Below are positions 1 through 5,557 of a stretch of DNA of 5,557 nt, one piece after another (within the stretch, counting starts at the first letter, position 1; each line of letters opens with the position of its first letter). Under the pieces are notes generated by a model, which made no database searches, was not told the DNA's origin, and worked only from the letters and a program-made list of their open reading frames with translations. The position numbers and the translations under genes were made by a program. This stretch comes from an uncultured Haloferula sp. (lineage in GTDB: Bacteria > Verrucomicrobiota > Verrucomicrobiae > Verrucomicrobiales > Akkermansiaceae), in NCBI GenBank assembly GCA_946481625.1, contig CAMLOZ010000276.1, positions 1 to 5,557 on the forward strand, given 5' to 3'.

Positions 1-572
1 TTGGCATTGAAGCGGGCGAAGCCGAGGGCGCGTTCGCTGAGGTCCGCGGCGGTGACCGTGCAGCCTCTTTCCGCAAACCGCAGTGCGCCCCAACCGGCAC
101 CGGCACCGAGGTCGAGCACCCGCTCGCCCTTCCTGCCGGTGGCGAGCGCGGTAAGCATGCGGGAGGAATTCCCCTCGCCCATCACGTAGTCCGGCTTGCC
201 GGATACGAGCGCCGCGGGGTGATCGTAGGCGAACCAGCCGTGCTCGTTGGCATCCAGCTTCGCGGCCGAGCGGACGAGGTCGTTGCCGAGGGCTTCAAGC
301 AAACCGATGCGCATCAGCCCGAGAAGCTCGGAACCGAAGAGCGCCATCGCCGCCTTCCCCGCGACCGGCTCGCCGAGGTCGAAGAGCCGGCACGCGGCGA
401 GCATCGGGGAGTCGGGCTCGAGAAGTTTCGGTGCCAGATGGGTGCGCGCGACCGGGTCGCCCGGCCGGTGCAGGTCGGCCGCCTCCAGATCCTTGCGCGT
501 GTAGCCGGCACGGACCAAGGCATCGCGGAAGGGAGCGGGATCCCAGTCCCGGAGAATCGTTTCGCTGAACAT
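1..572 (-). CDS. Class I SAM-dependent methyltransferase (C-terminal part beyond left edge)
   Basis: Reading the minus strand from ATG at 572..570 gives an uninterrupted frame of 190 codons that leaves the window without a stop. Residues about 1-125 form a helical N-terminal domain. Residues 128-136 read DYVMGEGNS, as in the segment before the Rossmann fold of methyltransferase-small/HemK-like enzymes. SAM motif I is VLDLGAGAGWG at 152-162, and the acidic end of strand beta2 is AADLSERAL at 175-183. The catalytic NPP(Y/F)-type motif expected in this group would lie past the edge, so the substrate (protein, RNA or small molecule) cannot be told. The N-terminal half resembles the DUF7059-type domain of similar enzymes from memory; that match is tentative. 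The start lies 9 bases after the stop of the Hcp/calcium-repeat gene, suggesting co-transcription. No good ribosome binding site precedes it. The fold assignment is firm; the function is open. Confidence 0.85.
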   Translation of the reverse strand, partial: MFSETILRDWDPAPFRDALVRAGYTRKDLEAADLHRPGDPVARTHLAPKLLEPDSPMLAACRLFDLGEPVAGKAAMALFGSELLGLMRIGLLEALGNDLVRSAAKLDANEHGWFAYDHPAALVSGKPDYVMGEGNSSRMLTALATGRKGERVLDLGAGAGWGALRFAERGCTVTAADLSERALGFARFNA

Positions 573-581
573 GCGGGCGGC

Positions 582-1469
582 TCAGGGCTCCACTTTCTCG
601 ATGCGGTAGAAGCCCGTCGGGCCGACTTGGGTCACGGTGAAGCTGGTCGTGGGACCGGAGGCCGTGATCGTTTCGATGATCTCGAAAGGCTGCGCGAGAT
701 CCGGCGAGCGGCGGACGCGGTAGCTGGCCCCGGGAACGCTCACCCATGTCAGCGTGAGGGCATTGCTGCCGGGTGGCCCGCTGGTCGCGGTGGCGCGGAA
801 GAACGAAGAGCCATCGCGCGGATGGGTGCCGACCTGGAATTCCTCCAGATTGGTCAGGCCGTCGCCATCGGCATCGAGATTGCCGTCCTCGGAGTGAAGC
901 AGGAGGTCGAACTGGGTTTCGAACGCGTCGGACATGCCGTCGCCATCGGCATCGCCGGTGTAGGGCAGGATGGTGGTGACCGGGGGCGCAAGCGGATCGC
1001 TGAGCTGGTAGTAAGTCATGCGGATTCCCTCGTGGACGAGTTGGATCTCTTCGATGGCCGGAGCGCCGTTGCTGCCATCCGTACCGGTGCTGGCACAGGA
1101 GACAATGCGGACATTCGTCAGAGTGAGCGCCCAGAAGAGGCGGGGAGATCCCTCCTCCACCTGCGACAGGTGCAACTCGACCTTCGGGAAGACCCGCCCG
1201 GTGGCGCAGGCCTTGAAGAGCAGGGGCGTGGCCTTGTCGATGCGGCGGTGAAGCGTGATCGTGCTGCCGGGAAGCGGCGGTTGGCCGGCGGCGGAAACGC
1301 TCTCGAGATCGAGCCAATCCGGGTGACCGGCATCGGTGGATTCACCCGGCACATCCGGGGCGACCAGAAGCCAACCCTGCAATGTCGCCGCGGCGAGCGG
1401 GGAAACAAAGGCCGCCGCTGCCGCAAGGACCGCGAGGAGACGCGGCCGCGGGTGGAGCGAAGGTTTCAT
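582..1469 (-). CDS. Secreted Hcp-domain protein with calcium-binding repeats and beta-rich C-terminus
   Basis: A 295-residue protein. Residues 1-28 look like a Sec signal peptide: basic start, an Ala/Leu-rich core, then PLAAA as likely cleavage site. Residues about 30-158 are an Hcp-family (type VI tube protein) domain, aligning by eye with the neighbouring 182-residue protein: GESTD at 42-46, ITLHRRIDK at 71-79, LLFKACATG at 83-91, then LTLTNVRIVS at 115-124. Two DxDxDG calcium-binding repeats of thrombospondin-type-3 or EF-hand-like type follow, at 173-184 (DADGDGMSDAFE) and 199-210 (DADGDGLTNLEE). Residues about 235-295 form a beta-rich module containing TLTWVSVPGASYRVRRSPDL and ending in GFYRIEKVEP, a tail style common in extracellular proteins of Verrucomicrobiota. 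The ATG overlaps the upstream stop as ATGA, so translation is probably coupled. True type VI Hcp has no signal peptide, so a role as tube protein is doubtful. The role is unknown; envelope or extracellular location is inferred. Confidence 0.85.
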   Translation of the reverse strand: MKPSLHPRPRLLAVLAAAAAFVSPLAAATLQGWLLVAPDVPGESTDAGHPDWLDLESVSAAGQPPLPGSTITLHRRIDKATPLLFKACATGRVFPKVELHLSQVEEGSPRLFWALTLTNVRIVSCASTGTDGSNGAPAIEEIQLVHEGIRMTYYQLSDPLAPPVTTILPYTGDADGDGMSDAFETQFDLLLHSEDGNLDADGDGLTNLEEFQVGTHPRDGSSFFRATATSGPPGSNALTLTWVSVPGASYRVRRSPDLAQPFEIIETITASGPTTSFTVTQVGPTGFYRIEKVEP

Positions 1470-2014
1470 TGTGCGCTCGCGCTGAAATCGTGTTCCACCA
1501 CCACCGGATCTTCCACCTGCTGGCCCGCGTCGTCGTAGCGGGTGTACTCGATTTTGATCTTCGCGTAATTGAAGGAAATCTGGTCGGTCGGAATCGTGTC
1601 TGCGGTGCCTCCGCTACCACCGCCGCCGCCCGACTGGTACGAGCTGACGAGGATGTCGGAAAGGGTGATCACGTAGTAGTCCTGCTTCCCGCCGCCACCG
1701 GACTTCCGGCAAACCAAGGTGGCTTGCGGGATATGCTCCCCTTTCGCACAGGCAAGGAAGAGCTGCGGGCTCGACTTGTCGATGCGCTTGCCGAGGCTGA
1801 GCGTGATCGCCTTTGCCACCGAACCGGAATTGGTGGCACCCCAGGAGAAGCTTTCGATCTCGATGGTGTCGCGGTGCTTGTCGTCGGTGGACTCGCCTTT
1901 GATGCCTTCGATCTCAAGGAGATAGTCGGAAGCGCCATGGGCTCCGGTCAGGCTGAGCGCCACGGCGGGCATCGTGAGCGCGAGAGTACGGGACAGGGAG
2001 GGAAGGGTTTTCAT
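1466..2014 (-). CDS. Secreted Hcp-family (type VI tube-like) protein
   Basis: A 182-residue protein. Residues 1-28 form a convincing Sec signal peptide (MKTLPSLSR, hydrophobic core LALTMPAVALSL, cleavage near AHG-A). The rest is a full-length Hcp-family domain: DYLLEIEGIKGEST at 30-43, IEIESFSWGA at 51-60, ITLSLGKRIDKSSPQLFLA at 70-88, YYVITLSDILVSSY at 113-126 and ISFNYAKIKIEY at 146-157. Glycine-rich loops lie at 105-108 and 129-136, the second where Hcp proteins have a variable loop. Cysteines are at 89 and 102; Cys89 matches Cys88 of the next gene. Classical Hcp forms hexameric rings that leave the cell through the type VI apparatus and has no signal peptide, so this version is predicted to be exported by Sec and to act outside the cytoplasm, perhaps as a ring or tube subunit; that is inference. 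It is first of a tight minus-strand group and overlaps the next gene by 4 bases. No clear ribosome binding site precedes its ATG. Confidence 0.88.
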   Translation of the reverse strand: MKTLPSLSRTLALTMPAVALSLTGAHGASDYLLEIEGIKGESTDDKHRDTIEIESFSWGATNSGSVAKAITLSLGKRIDKSSPQLFLACAKGEHIPQATLVCRKSGGGGKQDYYVITLSDILVSSYQSGGGGGSGGTADTIPTDQISFNYAKIKIEYTRYDDAGQQVEDPVVVEHDFSASAQ

Positions 2015-2023
2015 CGCTTAAGC

Positions 2024-2053
2024 AGCATGGATGATCAAGGTCATCCAGGTCAA
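2024..2053 (-). promoter_or_regulatory. Weak candidate promoter for the Hcp-like gene pair
   Basis: On the minus strand, TTGACC (2053..2048) resembles a -35 box. It is followed after 18 bases by CATGCT (2029..2024), a poor -10 box with 3 of 6 consensus bases. Transcription would then begin only a few bases before the ATG at 2014, giving a nearly leaderless message, which would fit the lack of a Shine-Dalgarno sequence. The element overlaps the inverted repeat at 2028..2047. Read-through from the BenE gene is an equally good explanation. Confidence 0.2.
2028..2047. repeat. Short inverted repeat between benE and the Hcp-like gene
   Basis: A perfect 7-base inverted repeat: TGGATGA (2028..2034) and TCATCCA (2041..2047) around a 6-base loop. 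It overlaps a direct repeat AGGTCA (2038..2043 and 2047..2052). An 8-base palindrome GCTTAAGC (2016..2023) sits directly before the Hcp-like start codon. No T-run follows on either strand, so it is not a standard terminator. It could be an operator or an mRNA structure; the function is unknown. Confidence 0.35.
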
Positions 2054-2071
2054 GCGGATTCTCGCCCCGCC

Positions 2072-2086
2072 GATTGACGCTCAATC
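2072..2086 (-). repeat. Inverted repeat overlapping the benE stop codon
   Basis: GATTGA and TCAATC form a perfect 6-base inverted repeat with a 3-base loop (2072..2086). The benE stop codon (2083..2081 on the minus strand) lies inside one arm. As RNA it could form a tight hairpin at the end of the benE message. The sequence after it on the minus strand is GC-rich with no U-tract, so at best it is an imperfect terminator or a 3'-end stabilising structure. Confidence 0.3.
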
Positions 2087-3241
2087 CCTCCGCCGCATCG
2101 CCAGCACCAGCGCCCCGGCGACGATTCCCCAGAACGCAGAGCCGATTCCCAACAGGGTGACGCCGGAAAGCGTGACGAAAAAAGTCATGACGGAGGCTTC
2201 GCGGAACCGCTCCCCGGCCAAGGCGGACGAGAGCGCGTTACCGATGGTGGCGAGCAGGGCGAGGCCGCCGACGGCGAGGACGAGTTCGCGCGGGAAGGCG
2301 GAGAACAGCCCCGCGACCGTGGCCCCGAAAACGCCGATGAGCAGGTAGAAGAGGCCGGCGCAGACGGGAGCCCAGTAGCGGCGCCCGGGATCGGGGTGGG
2401 CCTCCGGACCAACGACGAAGGCGGCGGTGATGGCGGCAAGGTTGATCCCGAAGGCTCCGAAGGGCGCGAGAAGGAAGGTGGCGATGCCGGTGACACCGAT
2501 GATGCGCGAGACCGGTGCCTCGTAACCGCCGACCCGGATGGCGGCGATGCCGGGCAGGTTTTGGGAAGCCATCGTCACGATGAAGAGGGGAATGCCGACC
2601 CCGATCAGGGCGGCGGGGGAAAACTCGGGAGGCATCCAGACGGGAAGGGTGAATTCCCACGGGACGCGCTCCATGTGGAATTCCCCTTGAATCGCGGCGA
2701 TCACGATGCCGAGGAGCAGGATCACCGGAACATTCGCGCGCGGCCAGAAGCGGCGGCCGATCACGTAGGCGGCGATCATCGAAAGGACGAGCAGCGGGTT
2801 CTTCGGGATGGCGGTGAAGGCATCGAGGGCGAAGCGGGAGAGCACGCCGGCGAGGAGCGCGGAAGCGAGGGGCAGCGGCAGGCGGTTCATCACCTTCTCG
2901 AAGCCGCCGCTGAAGCCGGCGATGATGATAAGGACGGCACTGAAGAGGAAGGTGCCCACCGCCTGCGGCATCGTCAGGTGACCCGCGGCGGCAGCTGCCC
3001 CGATGACCACGGCACCGGGGGTGGACCAGGCGATGAGGATCGGCTTCCGGGTCGCGAGCGAAAGCAGGATGGTGGGCACGCCCATGCCGATGCCGATGGC
3101 CCAGATCCAAGAGGCGGTTTGCTCCGGCGTGGCATGCAGGTTCTGGGTCGCCTGGAAGATGATGGCGACCGAGCTGGTGAAGCCCACCAGGACGGAGACG
3201 AAGCCCGCGACGAGTGCGGAAAAAGAGAAGTCCTTCAGCAT
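2081..3241 (-). CDS. benE: BenE-family transporter (benzoate/H+ symporter family)
   Basis: A 386-residue, very hydrophobic inner-membrane protein with about 11-12 predicted membrane segments, near the usual family length of about 390. BenE-family hallmarks are present: AWSTPGA at 71-77 in the N-terminal half, VTMASQNLPG at 222-231, and FGAFGINLAAITAAFVVGPE at 261-280 followed by AHPDPGRRYW at 281-290. Characterised members import benzoate with protons, but no benzoate catabolism gene is visible here, so the natural substrate is uncertain. The ATG at 3241..3239 is chosen because MLKDFSFSALVAGFVSVLVG aligns with the family N-terminus. The same frame stays open far upstream, but that part lies antisense to the serine dehydratase gene and is arginine-rich and non-membrane. 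There is no strong ribosome binding site. The gene is divergent from the serine dehydratase gene and ends 66 bases before the Hcp-like gene, in the same direction. Confidence 0.93.
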   Translation of the reverse strand: MLKDFSFSALVAGFVSVLVGFTSSVAIIFQATQNLHATPEQTASWIWAIGIGMGVPTILLSLATRKPILIAWSTPGAVVIGAAAAAGHLTMPQAVGTFLFSAVLIIIAGFSGGFEKVMNRLPLPLASALLAGVLSRFALDAFTAIPKNPLLVLSMIAAYVIGRRFWPRANVPVILLLGIVIAAIQGEFHMERVPWEFTLPVWMPPEFSPAALIGVGIPLFIVTMASQNLPGIAAIRVGGYEAPVSRIIGVTGIATFLLAPFGAFGINLAAITAAFVVGPEAHPDPGRRYWAPVCAGLFYLLIGVFGATVAGLFSAFPRELVLAVGGLALLATIGNALSSALAGERFREASVMTFFVTLSGVTLLGIGSAFWGIVAGALVLAMRRRD

Positions 3242-3394
3242 GCGGGCGCTGCCGTCATGGCGCTGCAGGGCGGCGGAGTCAATGGCGGGGCGGGCGGGCT
3301 TTGACGAGAAGGCGCGGAGGCGCGTGTGGATACGGTCAATTTTTCCCCGTGTTCTTGCGCGGGAAGCCGCTTCCGGAAAGGATGGCCGGCGGCC
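3242..3394. promoter_or_regulatory. Divergent intergenic region between benE and sdaA
   Basis: This 153-base stretch must hold the promoters for both divergent genes. Three TTGAC motifs are visible. TTGACT on the minus strand (3282..3277) is followed 17 bases on by CATGAC (3259..3254, 3 of 6 for a -10 box), which would start transcription just before the benE ATG. TTGACG on the plus strand (3301..3306) has no good -10 partner. TTGACC on the minus strand (3339..3334) also has none. The first two form an inverted repeat GTCAA/TTGAC, as divergent -35 boxes or an operator would. A small hairpin GGAAG-CCG-CTTCC lies at 3362..3374, just before the putative sdaA ribosome binding site. Exact promoters cannot be fixed by eye. 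Confidence 0.4.
3316..3328 (+). promoter_or_regulatory. Shine-Dalgarno-like GGAGG before an in-frame upstream GTG
   Basis: GGAGG at 3316..3320 lies 5 bases before GTG at 3326..3328. This GTG is in frame with the serine dehydratase gene and would add 23 residues ([20 protein letters not shown] followed by PAA). It is the best-looking ribosome binding site in this part of the window. The extension does not resemble the N-terminus of serine dehydratases, which begin near the ATG at 3395. Before that ATG the only candidate is GGAAAGG at 3375..3381, 13 bases away. The match may be chance in GC-rich DNA. Confidence 0.3.
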
Positions 3395-4765
<1,371 letters not shown>

Positions 4766-4772
4766 GGCCCCG

Positions 4773-4811
4773 CTTGCCAGCGGAAGGCATCCGCCGTCAT
4801 GCTGCGGCAAG
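4773..4811 (+). repeat. Nested inverted repeat just before the rhomboid start codon
   Basis: CTTGCC (4773..4778) and GGCAAG (4806..4811) are perfect 6-base inverted arms. They can be extended by AGC/GCT (4779..4781 with 4801..4803) across a 2-base bulge. Inside is a competing 5-base stem, GCGGA (4780..4784) with TCCGC (4790..4794). The outer arm ends 3 bases before the rhomboid ATG, covering the place where a ribosome binding site would be. No U-tract follows, so it is more likely an mRNA structure than a terminator. Confidence 0.35.
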
Positions 4812-4814
4812 ACG

Positions 4815-5504
4815 ATGAGAGGACTGCGCTACGATGCCACCCGCGGACTGATGGAGGCGCAAGGCCCGTTGATCGGGTTGATCGCGGTGATCTTCGGGAT
4901 CTTCCTGTTCCAGGAAATCCAGGGCGACGCCTGGTATCTGCCCTTCATGGCAGTTCCGGTAAAAGTGACGGAAGCGTGGCAGCACCTCAGGGAGGGCGGC
5001 TTCGGCCGGGCGGACGCACAAGCCTTCGGAACCTTGCTCACCTGTGCCTTCCTGCACGGCGGTGCGGACCACGTGATCTACAACATGCTCTTCCTTTGGA
5101 TCTTCGCGGCGCTGACCGCCGAGCTGATCGGGCACCGCTGGATGTTCGGGATCTTTCTCTTCACGGCCCTGACCGCTTCCATCTTCCACGTGGCCCTCAA
5201 TGCCCACGACGCCACCCCGATGTTGGGTGCCTCCGGCGCGCTGATGGGTTTCCAAGGGGCTTACCTCGGCATGTCCATGCGCTGGCATCTGCCGACTCCC
5301 CATGTGTGGCCGATGTCGCGGCCGGTCAGCCCTGCACAACTCGCGGCCGTGGGAATCGTCGGGGTGTTCTTCGACTACACCTCGCTGATGAGCCACAGCG
5401 AGTCGATCGTGGCTTACGGTGCCCACCTCGGCGGGTTCGCGGGGGGGCTGGTTTTGACCGCGCTTGCCCCGCTGAGACCGCGCGGCGCCAGCATCCGGCG
5501 CTGA
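4815..5504 (+). CDS. Rhomboid-family intramembrane serine protease
   Basis: A 229-residue membrane protein with about six predicted segments (near 18-34, 84-104, 108-127, 138-155, 173-190 and 198-217), the minimal bacterial rhomboid core without an added N-terminal domain. It would cleave substrates within the membrane. The catalytic serine is Ser140 in GASG (138-141) and its partner is His204 in YGAHLGGFAGG (201-211). In the segment HGGADHVIYN (81-90), His81, His86 and Asn90 have the same spacing as His145, His150 and Asn154 of E. coli GlpG, which support the oxyanion hole. All key residues are present, so it should be an active protease; its substrate is unknown. The start at 4815 keeps a short basic tail before segment 1; Met13 is an alternative. 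No clear ribosome binding site is seen, and an inverted repeat abuts the start. It lies 49 bases after the serine dehydratase gene in the same direction and may be co-transcribed with it. Confidence 0.94.
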   Translation: MRGLRYDATRGLMEAQGPLIGLIAVIFGIFLFQEIQGDAWYLPFMAVPVKVTEAWQHLREGGFGRADAQAFGTLLTCAFLHGGADHVIYNMLFLWIFAALTAELIGHRWMFGIFLFTALTASIFHVALNAHDATPMLGASGALMGFQGAYLGMSMRWHLPTPHVWPMSRPVSPAQLAAVGIVGVFFDYTSLMSHSESIVAYGAHLGGFAGGLVLTALAPLRPRGASIRR

Positions 5505-5506
5505 CC

Positions 5507-5533
5507 GCCCGTTTGAAATGCGACTGGACGGGC
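5507..5533 (+). terminator. Possible weak hairpin after the rhomboid gene
   Basis: GCCCGT (5507..5512) and ACGGGC (5528..5533) are perfect 6-base inverted arms, extendable by three G-U pairs, 2 bases after the rhomboid stop. The loop is 9-15 bases and only TT follows, with no real U-tract, so it is a poor intrinsic terminator. The remaining bases to 5557 end in a purine-rich AGGGAGAGAG, which could be the ribosome binding site of a gene just past the edge; no start codon is visible. Confidence 0.25.
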
Positions 5534-5557
5534 TTGGAAAACGTGTTAGGGAGAGAG

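Noticed and set aside
295..1317. Minus-strand 340-codon open frame overlapping the methyltransferase and Hcp/calcium-repeat genes
   Set aside because: It is a frame-shifted shadow with Arg/His/Pro-rich translation. The frames used by the methyltransferase and Hcp domains carry the real motifs.
219..1538. Long plus-strand open frame of 439 codons over the Hcp-like genes
   Set aside because: It is antisense to two genes with clear family motifs. Its translation is rich in Arg, Gly and Glu with no recognisable domain, as expected for a shadow frame in GC-rich DNA.
1616..1640. Run of GCC/ACC-type triplets as a possible microsatellite
   Set aside because: It encodes the glycine-rich loop at residues 129-136 of the Hcp-like protein and is too short and irregular to call a repeat array.
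582..2014. Functional type VI secretion locus
   Set aside because: Only Hcp-like genes are present, both with signal peptides, and no other component is visible. Naming this a type VI system would go beyond the evidence.
1382..2077. Plus-strand 231-codon open frame antisense to the first Hcp-like gene
   Set aside because: It has no recognisable domain, and the opposite strand has a signal peptide and full Hcp motifs.
2396..3304. Plus-strand 302-codon open frame antisense to benE
   Set aside because: Its Asp/Gly/Glu-rich composition is the mirror of a hydrophobic membrane protein gene; it has no domain and no independent support.

Overview
The window is a GC-rich, densely coded bacterial chromosome segment with six protein-coding genes. 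Three things point to Verrucomicrobiota, probably a Luteolibacter/Haloferula-like member of Verrucomicrobiales: Hcp-domain proteins that carry Sec signal peptides, the combination of thrombospondin-type-3-like calcium repeats with a beta-rich C-terminus ending in an FYRI-type tail, and mostly weak Shine-Dalgarno signals. This assignment is inference; there is no rRNA or other phylogenetic marker in the window.

Left part, minus strand (2014 down to 1). Three genes are packed head to tail like an operon. The first is a 182-residue secreted Hcp-family protein (1466..2014). It overlaps by 4 bases (ATGA) a 295-residue secreted protein with an Hcp domain, two DxDxDG calcium repeats and a C-terminal beta-rich module (582..1469). 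After 9 bases comes a class I SAM-dependent methyltransferase (1..572) whose C-terminal half runs off the left edge. No other type VI secretion gene is visible.

Middle, minus strand (2081..3241). A BenE-family membrane transporter (benzoate/H+ symporter family) lies upstream of the Hcp genes in the same direction. The 66-base gap between them holds several small inverted repeats.

Right part, plus strand. Divergently from benE, across a 153-base intergenic region, runs a single-chain iron-sulfur L-serine dehydratase (3395..4765) with all four expected cluster cysteines, including the C-terminal one. A 49-base gap with a nested inverted repeat separates it from a compact rhomboid intramembrane serine protease (4815..5504) with a complete Ser/His dyad. 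The last 53 bases hold a small inverted repeat and a purine-rich, ribosome-binding-site-like stretch at the edge.

The only module that looks like a possible functional unit is the Hcp pair with its methyltransferase. The transporter, serine dehydratase and rhomboid look like ordinary metabolic and housekeeping genes, with no direct functional link visible between them. The most unusual feature is the pair of apparently Sec-exported Hcp-like proteins, one of them fused to calcium-binding repeats. No mobile element, CRISPR array, tRNA or rRNA was seen.
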